Shown here: piece by piece, positions 6,952-13,980 of the stretch
How positions within the stretch are numbered: position 1 is the stretch's first letter
Layout of the letters: each line of letters begins with the position of its first letter
DNA from: Rubrobacter sp.
Lineage (GTDB): Bacteria > Actinomycetota > Rubrobacteria > Rubrobacterales > Rubrobacteraceae
Length of the DNA stretch: 21,189 nt
Direction: 5' to 3'
Assembly: GCA_013817025.1 (NCBI GenBank)
Contig: JACDDK010000002.1
Location: 1 to 21,189, forward strand
Program-made: the position numbers and the translations under genes
Notes under the pieces: generated by a model
The model's input: only the letters and a program-made list of their open reading frames with translations
Told to the model about the DNA's origin: nothing
Databases searched by the model: none

Positions 6952-7431
6952 GTGAACGACGAAGAGAGACCCGGCAATGCCGGCAAGGACATCCAAATAC
7001 AGGAGATCATGCGCCCCGCCGACAGCGTGACGCCCGAAACATCCGCCCGCGAGGCCCTGAAGGTGATGATCGACCACGGCGTCCCAGGCGTGGCCGTGGC
7101 CGACGCGGACGGCACCCTGCGGGGCTTCGTCACCGACGGCCAACTCCTGGCCTCCGCCCTCCCGAACTATATGAAGATGATGGACAGCCTCTCGTTCGTG
7201 CCGGAGAGCGCCGACACCTGGGTCCACTACGTGACCGAGGCGGCGGACAAGCCCGTGGGAGAGGTCATGACCGACGAGGTATCGAGCGTCGAGGTCGGAA
7301 CGAGCGAGCTGGCCGTGGCGCACAGGATGGTCCACGATGGCGTCTCGAGCGTCGTGATAACGGAGGGCGGCAAGGTCCAGGGTATCGTGAACCGCATAGA
7401 CCTCTACGCGGCCATCGTCGGGCTCGGCTAG
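6952..7431 (+). CDS. CBS-domain pair protein
   Basis: 159 residues made almost entirely of two CBS motifs, a module that usually binds adenine nucleotides or SAM and regulates partners. The first covers about residues 14-65 (IMRPADSVTPETSAREALKV, then GFVTDGQLLASAL). The second covers about 100-155 (VMTDEVSSVEVGTSELAVA, then GIVNRIDLYAAIVG). The GTG at 6952 follows AGGAG by six bases. An open frame extends much further upstream (from 5860), but that part is antisense to the transporter and is a shadow. The gene is 51 bases from the second transporter and divergent from the first, so it probably senses an energy or metabolite signal for one or both. There is no direct evidence for the ligand. 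Confidence 0.88.
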   Translation: MNDEERPGNAGKDIQIQEIMRPADSVTPETSAREALKVMIDHGVPGVAVADADGTLRGFVTDGQLLASALPNYMKMMDSLSFVPESADTWVHYVTEAADKPVGEVMTDEVSSVEVGTSELAVAHRMVHDGVSSVVITEGGKVQGIVNRIDLYAAIVGLG

Positions 7432-7482
7432 GAGCGCCGCCAGCGTGGGGGAGATGAATTTGGAATGTGGAGGTGATGGGGC

Positions 7483-8757
7483 GTGATGCTCTTCGCTCTG
7501 GTGGTCTTCGCGGTGGTGCTCGGGGCGTTCGCGTTCGACCTCGTGCATCGCACGCCGGCGGCGCTGGCGGGCGGCATCCTCGTGGTGATAGCGGGGGCCA
7601 TTGGTCAGGAAGAGGCCATCGAGGCCGTGCATTGGGAAACTTTGGGGTTGTTGGTGGGGATGATGATCCTGGTCGGCATCCTCAAGGATTCGGGCATCTT
7701 CGGGTATCTAGCGATAAAGAGCGCGCAGGCGGCCAAAGGGAGGCCGGGGCTGGTCCTGATCTACCTGGCCTCCATCACCGCCGTGCTCTCGGCTTTCCTG
7801 GATAACGTCACGACGGTATTGCTGATGTTCCCGGTGACGCTGGTGATAGCGCGCATCCTGGAGGAGGATCCGATCCCATTCCTGATAGTGGAGGTTATAG
7901 CCTCGAACATCGGAGGGACGGCCACGCTCGTCGGGGACCCGCCGAACATCATCATCGGGACGGTGGTCGAGGAGTTGACGTTCATGGACTTCATCGTGAA
8001 CCTCGCGCCTCCGATAGTGGTGATCCTGCTGGTCACGCTGGGGCTGGTGTGGCTGGTACACGGGCGTAAGCTCCACACCACCGACGAGGACCGGCGGCAG
8101 ATAATGGCTCTGGACGCCGCCTCGGAGATAAAGGACCGCTCGCTCTTGATCCGGGCGGGAGCGGTGTCTGGAGCGACGGTCGTCGGGTTCTTTTTGCAGC
8201 AGATCACGGGTCTCAACCCGGCGATAGTGGCGCTCGCGGGGGCGGCGGTGGCGATGCTCGTCTGCGGCCCGGAGGTCGAGAAAGTCATGCACGAGGTGGA
8301 GTGGCCCACGATCCTGTTCTTCGTGGGGCTTTTCGTGATGGTTGGAGCGCTCGAAAGCACCGGGTTTATAGAGATAGTCGCGGATTCGTTGGCCTCGGGC
8401 TCCGACTCCCTGGCGGGGACGGCCTTGATCGTGATGTGGGGTAGTGGGTTCGCGTCGGGGATCGTGGACAACATCCCGTTCACGGCGACCATGATCCCGG
8501 TGATCGAGCAACTGGCCGAGACTCGCGGCTACGACGAGGCGACCGTGGAGCCGCTGTGGTGGTCGCTCTCGTTGGGGGCGTGTCTGGGCGGTAACTTCAC
8601 CCTGATCGGGGCCTCGGCCAACCTCGTCGTCGCCGGGCTGGCCGCCCGCGAGGGGATGTCCTCGTTTACGTTCGCGCGCTTCTTGCTCTGGGGCTTCCCG
8701 CTGACGCTGGTGGCGTTGGTGATCTCCAGCCTCTACATACTTCTCTTTCAAGTCTAG
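7483..8757 (+). CDS. ArsB/NhaD-family membrane transporter (second paralogue)
   Basis: A 424-residue polytopic membrane protein that aligns along its whole length with the product of 5598-6875. Shared landmarks include the IGQEEA loop near residue 40, GLLVGMMILVGILKDSG, LSAFLDNVTTVLLMFPVTL, LVGDPPNIIIG, EVEWPTILFFVGLFVMVGAL, GIVDNIPFTATMIPVI and LTLVALVI near the end. The strong GGAGGTGA at 7469-7476 is six bases from GTG 7483 and nine from ATG 7486; either could start. It follows the CBS gene by 51 bases, so the two are probably co-transcribed. Central loop charge differs between the paralogues (HGRKLHTTDEDRR here), which could reflect different substrates or partners. Substrate is not decidable from the sequence. 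Confidence 0.9.
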   Translation: MMLFALVVFAVVLGAFAFDLVHRTPAALAGGILVVIAGAIGQEEAIEAVHWETLGLLVGMMILVGILKDSGIFGYLAIKSAQAAKGRPGLVLIYLASITAVLSAFLDNVTTVLLMFPVTLVIARILEEDPIPFLIVEVIASNIGGTATLVGDPPNIIIGTVVEELTFMDFIVNLAPPIVVILLVTLGLVWLVHGRKLHTTDEDRRQIMALDAASEIKDRSLLIRAGAVSGATVVGFFLQQITGLNPAIVALAGAAVAMLVCGPEVEKVMHEVEWPTILFFVGLFVMVGALESTGFIEIVADSLASGSDSLAGTALIVMWGSGFASGIVDNIPFTATMIPVIEQLAETRGYDEATVEPLWWSLSLGACLGGNFTLIGASANLVVAGLAAREGMSSFTFARFLLWGFPLTLVALVISSLYILLFQV

Positions 8758-8841
8758 AGCTACTAACCGTCGGCGATCAACCCGGCGGAGAACGAAAGGC
8801 CGGACGCTAGCGGCGCGGTACGCGAGCTTCCGCGGCCCGCT

Positions 8842-10395
8842 CTAGTCGGCCGAGGCGGTCTCGACTATCTTCTCCGCGAGCGTGCTCCAGCTCAGGCGGT
8901 CCACGCTGTTTTTTCGCACGATCTCGCGGCACCGCAGCCGCTCGTCTTCCGGCAGCGCCAGGTACTCGGAGAGGGCTCGCGCGAGGTTCTCCTCGAAGCC
9001 GTCCATGCCGACGCGGGTCTCGAAGGGTAAGCCATCCCCGACGTGGCCTCCGGCCTCGCGCAGGCCGGAGTGGTCGGCTACGAAAGGGACGACCCCGCTC
9101 GCCGCGAACTCCGCCGCCACGAGCCCGAAGGTCTCCGGGAAGATGGATGGCACCACCGCCACCTCCGCCGCCGGTAGCAGCTTCGCAAGCTCCGCATGGT
9201 ACAGCGGCCCCACGAACTCGACCGCGCCCTCCATCCCCGCCGCCAGTCCCACCAACTCCTCCGACAACTCGAAGTGCTCCAGCGGGCTCGCCGGGCCGCC
9301 CTCGAAGAGCCGCCCCGCTTCAGCCAGAATCTCCAGCGCGCGCTCGTCGCCGACGCTCAAGGCGTGGGTCAGGGCTTGCAATCCTTCTCGGAAGGTCCCG
9401 TAGCCGACTATCAGCAAGCGGGTGCCCGTCTCTTTGTGGATGCGGGCGAAGGCGGAGATCAGGCAGTGGACGCCCTTCGGGTGGATGAGCTTGCCGACGT
9501 AGATCACGACGGGCGAACCACCTCCCAACAACACCCCCAACCGCTCCCCGACATCCGCATCGTGCTTGCGGGCGTCGTAGGACCCGGCGATGGAACGCAA
9601 CGCGCCCGCGAGTTCCGCACCCGACGCGCCGCCATCCATCGTCGCCAGCAGTGCCTCCGCCTGCTCGGGGCCGCGACCGGGGCCACCGCCGAGGCCCGCG
9701 AGCGCGAGCGGGTCCAGGGTGTCGGGCCGGAACAGGTCGGTGTCGACGCCGCCGGGCAGGGCGAGGGTCTTCTCCTGCATATCCGGGAAGTCCTCTGCGA
9801 TGGTGCCTGCGCTGTGCGTGCTGAGGGCGACGATGCTTTTAGCGCCTTCGAGGCCATTGTGAGTGTGCCGCATGTAGACCTCGCTGCGGCGGGAGACGTA
9901 TTGCAGGCAACTCCCGTGGACGATGCTCGTGTAAGGAATGCCCGTTCCTTCGAGGGCGTGGCGGGCGATCAGGGGACCCGGCACGGAGTGGTTCGTCACG
10001 ACGGCCTCCGCGCCACTGGATGCCAGGACGCTTCGTACAGCCGCGACGTTCGCGGCTACGTAACTCTCGAACTCCTCATCCGTGAGGTCCAGAAACGTCT
10101 TCACGCGCCAGTTCGGGTAGTCGTCGTAGACGTAGACGGGCAACAGGCCCCCGATGTCCGGTTTGTAGACGGCGCAGTGGCCGGGGTATGGCGTCTCCTG
10201 GGTGCCGAGGCTTTCGATCTCGCCGCCGCCGACGCTCAGGTGTTCGTTGACGAAGTCGTAGTCGAGGGGGTTTGGTTCCTGGCAGAGCAGGTGTACGTCG
10301 TGGCCGGTCTTCACGAGGGCGCGGCAGAGGTTCTGGACGTAGACGTTGCTGCCGGAGCCGGAGAACATATAACCGTGTGTCATCAAGAGGTTCAT
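8842..10395 (-). CDS. GT4-family glycosyltransferase
   Basis: A GT-B fold, nucleotide-sugar-dependent glycosyltransferase of 517 residues. The N-terminal domain begins MNLLMTHGYMFSGSGSNVYV, with the glycine-rich loop of GT4 enzymes. The C-terminal domain has VVIYVGKLIHPKGVHCLI and the EX7E motif FPETFGLVAAEFAASG (E421, E429) that binds the donor. The protein is longer than the usual 370-400 residues. The extra length lies between the domains (about 230-290, Gly/Ala-rich) and after the GYGTFREGLQALTHAL segment. No signal peptide is seen; action at the cytoplasmic face on a lipid, sugar or small-molecule acceptor is inferred. The ATG at 10395 sits seven bases after TATCCT, suggesting a leaderless mRNA. 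No other sugar genes are adjacent, so the product is unknown. Confidence 0.88.
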   Translation of the reverse strand: MNLLMTHGYMFSGSGSNVYVQNLCRALVKTGHDVHLLCQEPNPLDYDFVNEHLSVGGGEIESLGTQETPYPGHCAVYKPDIGGLLPVYVYDDYPNWRVKTFLDLTDEEFESYVAANVAAVRSVLASSGAEAVVTNHSVPGPLIARHALEGTGIPYTSIVHGSCLQYVSRRSEVYMRHTHNGLEGAKSIVALSTHSAGTIAEDFPDMQEKTLALPGGVDTDLFRPDTLDPLALAGLGGGPGRGPEQAEALLATMDGGASGAELAGALRSIAGSYDARKHDADVGERLGVLLGGGSPVVIYVGKLIHPKGVHCLISAFARIHKETGTRLLIVGYGTFREGLQALTHALSVGDERALEILAEAGRLFEGGPASPLEHFELSEELVGLAAGMEGAVEFVGPLYHAELAKLLPAAEVAVVPSIFPETFGLVAAEFAASGVVPFVADHSGLREAGGHVGDGLPFETRVGMDGFEENLARALSEYLALPEDERLRCREIVRKNSVDRLSWSTLAEKIVETASAD

Positions 10396-10430
10396 GGGGA
10401 TCAGGATAGCAGAGGGGAATGGGGATCAGG
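10394..10430. repeat. Two 12-base direct repeats at the GT4 promoter
   Basis: ATGGGGATCAGG occurs at 10394-10405 and again at 10419-10430, identical, 25 bases apart start to start. The first copy covers the start codon and part of the -10 box; the second falls around the -35 region. The layout resembles a paired regulator site, or a short duplication. Confidence 0.55.
10403..10408 (-). promoter_or_regulatory. Putative -10 box of the GT4 gene; leaderless start
   Basis: TATCCT on the minus strand is followed by seven bases (GATCCCC) and the ATG at 10395. There is no ribosome site before the ATG. The box overlaps one copy of a 12-base direct repeat. Confidence 0.45.
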
Positions 10431-10455
10431 GAGGACTTCGTTCGTAGAGAATAGC

Positions 10456-10566
10456 TTGCGCGAGGCCCTGGATCCCGCCAGAATCGTATACTGGAGTTTT
10501 GTCGTATTCGTAACGCTGTACGGTCTGTATACGCTTATGGGCGTCCTCGACAGGGGCGTTCTCTAA
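10456..10566 (+). CDS. Possible small single-helix membrane protein
   Basis: A 36-residue frame from TTG 10456 to TAA 10564: a short polar start (REALDPARI), one clear membrane helix (VYWSFVVFVTLYGLYTLMGV) and a short charged end (LDRGVL). About two thirds of third codon positions are G or C, lower than in neighbouring genes but higher than in the opposite-strand frame over the same bases. No good ribosome site precedes the TTG; GGGAGG at 10429-10434 is too far. The frame is open far upstream, but there it is antisense to the glycosyltransferase. It could be chance, or a small membrane protein. Low confidence. Confidence 0.3.
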   Translation: MREALDPARIVYWSFVVFVTLYGLYTLMGVLDRGVL

Positions 10567-10567
10567 A

Positions 10568-10687
10568 TTGAACTCGTCCCTATACTTGGTATGTGTAGAG
10601 AGGCTTTTCGAAGGCATCGGGACGGTGGTTTTCGGCTGCGCGTTCGCGCCGTTCGTTCTAGTGGTGTTTATGCTTATTTTTCCTTGA
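10568..10687 (+). CDS. Possible small hydrophobic protein
   Basis: A second short frame directly after the first: TTG 10568 to TGA 10685, 39 residues, or from TTG 10586, 33 residues. It has a short polar lead (VERLFEGIG) and one long hydrophobic helix (VVFGCAFAPFVLVVFMLIFP) that ends at the stop, like a tail-anchored peptide. A TATACT box at 10581-10586 lies inside the frame, which fits neither start well. No ribosome site is evident. I include it because two successive one-helix frames fill a gap otherwise lacking genes. It may be chance. Confidence 0.25.
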   Translation: MNSSLYLVCVERLFEGIGTVVFGCAFAPFVLVVFMLIFP

Positions 10688-10725
10688 GGGGATTTGGAGT
10701 TCGGGTCAAACGGGCTTGTAGGCTG

Positions 10726-10731
10726 TAAGAT
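10726..10731 (+). promoter_or_regulatory. Possible -10 box of the redoxin-like gene
   Basis: TAAGAT fits the TAnnnT pattern 37 bases before the ATG at 10768 and leaves a leader containing AAGGAG (10758-10763). No good -35 box is seen. Weak evidence. Confidence 0.25.
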
Positions 10732-10767
10732 GCGGGGGATGAGTTGTTCGTATAAGTAAGGAGAAAG

Positions 10768-11907
10768 ATGTTCACGCGCTCGAAGGCCGTGCCGGTACCG
10801 GAGATTGGGGCCGAGGCCCCGGAGTTCAACCTGCCGTCGGCGCAGGGCGGGAAGCTCGGGTTGAGCATGAGGACGGTGCGGGGGCCGGTTATCGTGGTCT
10901 TCTACCGCCCGAACAACGACGAAGACGTAGCGTACTTCAAGGCGCTGGCGGCCAAAGAAGACGAGATCAACCTGGCCGCGGGCTCCGTGGTGGGCATCGG
11001 TATCGCCGAGCCGGACGAGGCCCGCGCCCTGGTGCGCGAGTCGGGCATGAAGTCCTACGTCCTCTACGACTACGTCCGGGTGACGAGCCGCGAGTGGGGG
11101 CTTTTGCACAAGACGAAGGAGCTTGGGGAGCATTCGCGCCCGGCGGTCTTTGTGGTGGGGCCGGACCACAAAATCGTCTACGCCTGGACGGACGAGCGGC
11201 CAGAGCCTGCGGAGCTTCTAGCGAAGGTCAGCGAGATCTCGGGCCTTCCAAAACCCGCCGAGGAGGAGAAACCACAGAAAGCCGCCGAGAGTGAGGAAGC
11301 AGCGAACGGAGAAGCCGAGGCTGCTCCCAAGAAGCTCTCCGCCGAAGAGCGGGAGAAGATCAAAGCCGAACGCCGCGCTGCCCGCGAAGCCGGGAAATCT
11401 TTGAAAACATCCAGTGGGGGCGAGGGCGATGCGAACGCCGAAGCCAGTGCGCCAAAGAAGCTGTCGGCTGAAGAGCGCGAGAAGATCAAGGCGGAGCGTC
11501 GAGCGGCCCGCGAAGCCGGGCAATCCCTGAAGAAACCCCAAGACTCGGCCAATGCCGGACAGTCGGATACGGGCTCGGAAGCCGCCAACGAGAGCGATGC
11601 GCCAAAGAAGCTGACCGCCGAGGACCGGGAGCGCATAAAAGCCGAACGTCGAGCCGCGAGAGAGGCCGGGCAGTCACTCAAAACGCCCCAGGAGCCAGCC
11701 GCGTCCGGCGAGGAGCCTGCGGCTCCAGCGGAGGGTGACGCGGAGAGCGCCACTCCAAAGAAGTTGACGGCGGAGGACCGGGAGCGGATCAAGGCGGAGC
11801 GCCGTGCCGCCCGCGAGGCCGGTAAATCCGTAAAGACCCCGAGTGCGGGAGCGAAGCCGGACGCGCCGTCGCCGAAGACCGACGGCGCGAGTGAAGAGGG
11901 GGAGTAG
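10768..11907 (+). CDS. Cysteine-less peroxiredoxin-fold protein with four charged C-terminal repeats
   Basis: 379 residues; ATG four bases after AAGGAG. Residues about 8-165 have an AhpC/TSA (peroxiredoxin) fold: IGAEAPEFNLPSAQGGKLGL, VIVVFYRPNNDEDVAYFKAL, YVLYDYVRVTSREWGL and HSRPAVFVVGPDHKIVYAW. In active peroxiredoxins the loop after the FYP strand carries Thr-x-x-Cys. Here it is FYRPNNDEDVAYF with no Cys, and the whole protein contains none, so it cannot be a thiol peroxidase. From residue 187 there are four copies of a 27-residue unit, roughly PKKLSAEEREKIKAERRAA then REAGKSLK, joined by Ala/Gly/Ser/Pro/Glu linkers of 15, 23 and 24 residues. The units should be highly charged helices and may bind nucleic acid or a partner protein. 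The next gene starts six bases downstream and encodes a coiled-coil protein. Confidence 0.88.
   Translation: MFTRSKAVPVPEIGAEAPEFNLPSAQGGKLGLSMRTVRGPVIVVFYRPNNDEDVAYFKALAAKEDEINLAAGSVVGIGIAEPDEARALVRESGMKSYVLYDYVRVTSREWGLLHKTKELGEHSRPAVFVVGPDHKIVYAWTDERPEPAELLAKVSEISGLPKPAEEEKPQKAAESEEAANGEAEAAPKKLSAEEREKIKAERRAAREAGKSLKTSSGGEGDANAEASAPKKLSAEEREKIKAERRAAREAGQSLKKPQDSANAGQSDTGSEAANESDAPKKLTAEDRERIKAERRAAREAGQSLKTPQEPAASGEEPAAPAEGDAESATPKKLTAEDRERIKAERRAAREAGKSVKTPSAGAKPDAPSPKTDGASEEGE
11326..11835 (+). repeat. Four in-frame 81-base repeat units in the redoxin-like gene
   Basis: Units lie at 11326-11406, 11452-11532, 11602-11682 and 11755-11835. The protein sequence is nearly constant (Lys-Lys-Leu-Ser/Thr-Ala-Glu, then IKAERRAAREAG), while the DNA differs at many third positions. 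The repeats are therefore old and held by selection on the protein. Units 1-2 share SAEEREK and units 3-4 share TAEDRER, suggesting a two-step duplication. Confidence 0.9.
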
Positions 11908-11913
11908 GGAATC

Positions 11914-12915
11914 TTGGAGAGGCCCGAACGCCGAGACGCTGGCGAGGAGCACCCGCCGGGCGGCGAGAACGAAGCCATAGTCGAGCCTATTGAGGAGTCG
12001 GCGTCCGAAGAGCCGGAGACAACGCCTTCGCCGGAGCCTCTCGCGGATTCGGATACCGTGGAGGTTCGGATCGGTGACGATGAGGAGGAATCTTTCGAGA
12101 CCGAGAGTCGGATGCGGTTTCGCGAGAACCACATCCGGGAGTTGTACGATGAGATCTCGGCGGTGCGGCTCTCGGCGGATGAGGCGCGGGCTCGGCAGGA
12201 GGCCGCCGAGCGCCGGATGGCGGACCTCGAAGGCGAGCGTGCCCGGCTCAAGGAGCGCATTCGCACTCTGGAGGAAGAGGGTTATGGCCGCCGCCGCCGC
12301 CGGGAGGGCTCGGAGCGCCAGATCCAGCGTTTAGAGCGCGAGATCGACCGCCTGAGGGGCGAAATATCCCGCCGGGACCACCTTCTGGAGCAGCGCGACG
12401 ACGAGTTGGACGCCTTCAATATGGACGCTTCGGACATCGTTACCCGTAAGGATCAAGCCCTGGAAGACGCCCTCCGGCGGGTCGAAGGACTCGAACGCGA
12501 CCTCGAAGACCGCGAGAACGTGGCCGCCGACCTGCGCGACACCATCGACGCCTTGCGAGCCGAGATCGAAGACGAACACGACCTGCGCCGCCGCCTGGCC
12601 GAACCCGCCAACCGCCTGCGCGCCGGTATCGACCTGTTCAACGAATCCGCGCAACTCCGGCAGGTCCACTCGCTCTCCCGAACCCTCGGCCAGCCCGAGG
12701 TCCACGTCACCCTCGACACCGGCGACGAACCCGCCGCCATCCTCGGCTTCACCTGGCAGGGCATAACCTGGCAAACCTACGCCGCCAACCCCGGCCTCGC
12801 GGTGGAGGAACCCCGCGTCTACCTGGCGAGCACCGGCGAAGACCTCTCCGGCGTCGACCGCAAACCCCCCAACGCCCGCATCGGACCCGGTGGAAGGGTG
12901 TTGCTGGGGTTGTAG
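11914..12915 (+). CDS. Coiled-coil protein, unknown function
   Basis: 333 residues from TTG 11914, with AGGGA just upstream, six bases after the redoxin-like gene; the two are very likely one operon. Residues about 1-65 are acidic and disordered-looking (PEPLADSDTVEVRIGDDEEE). About 66-245 are a long coiled coil (HIRELYDEISAVRLSADEA, then RLEREIDRLRGEISRRDHLL and LERDLEDRENVAADLRDTI). The last 70 residues look like a small beta domain (EVHVTLDTGDEPAAILGFTW and GRVLLGL). No signal peptide or membrane helix is visible, so it should be cytoplasmic. The high Arg/Glu content parallels the repeat tail of its neighbour. I do not recognise the family. It ends three bases from the convergent tatA. Confidence 0.82.
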   Translation: MERPERRDAGEEHPPGGENEAIVEPIEESASEEPETTPSPEPLADSDTVEVRIGDDEEESFETESRMRFRENHIRELYDEISAVRLSADEARARQEAAERRMADLEGERARLKERIRTLEEEGYGRRRRREGSERQIQRLEREIDRLRGEISRRDHLLEQRDDELDAFNMDASDIVTRKDQALEDALRRVEGLERDLEDRENVAADLRDTIDALRAEIEDEHDLRRRLAEPANRLRAGIDLFNESAQLRQVHSLSRTLGQPEVHVTLDTGDEPAAILGFTWQGITWQTYAANPGLAVEEPRVYLASTGEDLSGVDRKPPNARIGPGGRVLLGL

Positions 12916-12918
12916 GCT

Positions 12919-13122
12919 TCAGGTGTTGTTGGGCGGTTCGTCTTCGTCGTCTCCGCCGCCAAGCATTTTGTCTTTCTTGTCTTTTTTATCCTTGCCGAAT
13001 TCGGTGGTGAAGTCTTTTGCGCCGCGGCCCAGGGCCTTGAACATGGCGGTTATGCGTTTGGGCCCGAGGACGAGGAAGATCACGAAGAGCAGGATGCCGA
13101 ATTCCAGTAGGCCGAAGGTCAT
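12919..13122 (-). CDS. tatA: TatA-family subunit of the twin-arginine translocase
   Basis: A 67-residue protein with the TatA/E plan: a short N-terminal membrane helix (FGLLEFGILLFVIFLVLGPK, with the Phe-Gly and Gly-Pro hinge), an amphipathic helix (RITAMFKALGRGAKDFTTEF) and a charged tail (KDKKDKKDK, then an acidic DDEDE end). TatA forms the pore-like assembly that carries folded proteins across the membrane. The start overlaps the previous gene as ATGA, so it is translated with the SRPBCC gene. tatB and tatC are not in the window. TatB is the alternative, but the short length favours TatA. The Tat-signal protein at 3007-4476 would be a natural client. Confidence 0.88.
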   Translation of the reverse strand: MTFGLLEFGILLFVIFLVLGPKRITAMFKALGRGAKDFTTEFGKDKKDKKDKMLGGGDDEDEPPNNT

Positions 13123-13565
13123 GCGTAGCGCCGGGCTTCCATGAGATGTTTGAGGCGGGCTAGCGAGCGTTCGCCGTTCTTGTGGGCGAAGTGGTTCATA
13201 CCGGCGGCGCGGGCCAGGGTGCCGAGCAGGCGGCTCTTTAACTTGAAGGCGCCGGTGTAGGTTACAGCGCAGCTTCGTTCGCCGATTGGGGAGACATCCA
13301 CGCGACCACCGCCTTCGATTGTGGAAGTGTAAGTCCAGCGGATGGTGCGTAGCGAGTGCTCCAGCATCTTGACCGCTGGTTCGATCTTGCCGACCGGGCT
13401 ATCCAAAGTCAGGCGGTAGTCCTCTTCGGCCAGCTTTTCGACGTTCTCGACGCCCATCATCCACTCCTTCGCGTTGCGGAAATCTCCGATAAAGGCCGCC
13501 ACGGTCGCAGCCGGAGCTTCTATGCGTTCTTCGATGACGACCGAGCCCTCGGAGTCCTTGCTCAT
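13119..13565 (-). CDS. SRPBCC (START/polyketide cyclase-like) domain protein
   Basis: 148 residues forming a single SRPBCC helix-grip domain: VVIEERIEAPAATVAAFIGD, a central beta-sheet (YRLTLDSPVGKIEPAVKM, then IRWTYTSTIEGGGRVDVSPI) and a long C-terminal helix (NGERSLARLKHLMEAR). This fold holds hydrophobic ligands; members are often carrier or membrane-quality proteins, some resembling CoxG. No enzyme motif is visible. Start and stop both overlap neighbours as ATGA, so zincin, SRPBCC protein and TatA should be made together. The ligand is unknown. Confidence 0.8.
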   Translation of the reverse strand: MSKDSEGSVVIEERIEAPAATVAAFIGDFRNAKEWMMGVENVEKLAEEDYRLTLDSPVGKIEPAVKMLEHSLRTIRWTYTSTIEGGGRVDVSPIGERSCAVTYTGAFKLKSRLLGTLARAAGMNHFAHKNGERSLARLKHLMEARRYA

Positions 13566-13924
13566 CCCCAGCCCAACTGCGCGATGCGGTCCTCGTCAAA
13601 GCCGAAGTGGTGCGCTATCTCGTGTATCACCGTCACGCGGACCTGTTCTTCGAGTTCGTGCTGGTCGAAGTCCTGCTCCAGCGGTCCCTGGAAGATCGTG
13701 ATGCGATCCGGCAGAGCCCCGGCGTAGCTATGGTCCCGCTCCGTCAGCGGAACGCCCTCGTACAAGCCGTACATCGTCTCCTCGTCGTAGAACTCTAGCG
13801 TCTCCCGATCCGGCCAGTCCTCCACCATCACGGCGACGTTGTCCAGCAGAGCCGCAAGCTCCGGCGGCAGCCCGTCCAGCGCACGGTCCACCAAAGCCCC
13901 GAAGTCTCTACTAGCGCGCTTCAC
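13562..13924 (-). CDS. Zincin-like metallopeptidase family protein (DUF1025-type)
   Basis: 120 residues with the metal-binding motif VIHEIAHHFGFDEDRI (H101, E102, H105) near the end, preceded by TIFQGPLEQ. This is the layout of the small actinobacterial zincin family (Zincin_1, DUF1025), predicted metallopeptidases of unknown substrate. The GTG at 13924 lies seven bases after TACAAT and has no ribosome site, suggesting a leaderless transcript. It is the first gene of the three-gene set zincin, SRPBCC, TatA. No signal peptide is seen. Confidence 0.85.
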   Translation of the reverse strand: MKRASRDFGALVDRALDGLPPELAALLDNVAVMVEDWPDRETLEFYDEETMYGLYEGVPLTERDHSYAGALPDRITIFQGPLEQDFDQHELEEQVRVTVIHEIAHHFGFDEDRIAQLGWG

Positions 13925-13931
13925 GCCGGTA

Positions 13932-13937
13932 ATTGTA
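13932..13937 (-). promoter_or_regulatory. Putative -10 box of the zincin-SRPBCC-tatA operon; leaderless start
   Basis: TACAAT on the minus strand is followed by seven bases (TACCGGC) and the GTG at 13924. It is one of four cases in the window where a -10-like hexamer ends six or seven bases before the start codon. Confidence 0.5.
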
Positions 13938-13980
13938 CACGGGCAACGGTTTTGCTTTCGCTCGAAACGATCCGCTCGGC

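Noticed and set aside
8758..8841. Gap between the second transporter and the GT4 gene as a two-way terminator
   Set aside because: I found no strong stem followed by T-runs; nothing else is visible in these 84 bases.
9196..10440. Long plus-strand frame antisense to the GT4 gene
   Set aside because: The opposite strand encodes a clear glycosyltransferase. Only the tail after 10441 lies outside it and is considered separately.
10426..10617. Minus-strand frame upstream of the GT4 gene (MPSKSLSTHTKYRDEF onwards)
   Set aside because: Third-position G/C is only about half, lower than the plus-strand frames, with no ribosome site or motif.
11326..11835. Regular repeats considered as a CRISPR array or recombination hotspot
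   Set aside because: The repeats are in frame, conserved as protein rather than DNA, and of 81 bases with uneven spacers; they are coding repeats.
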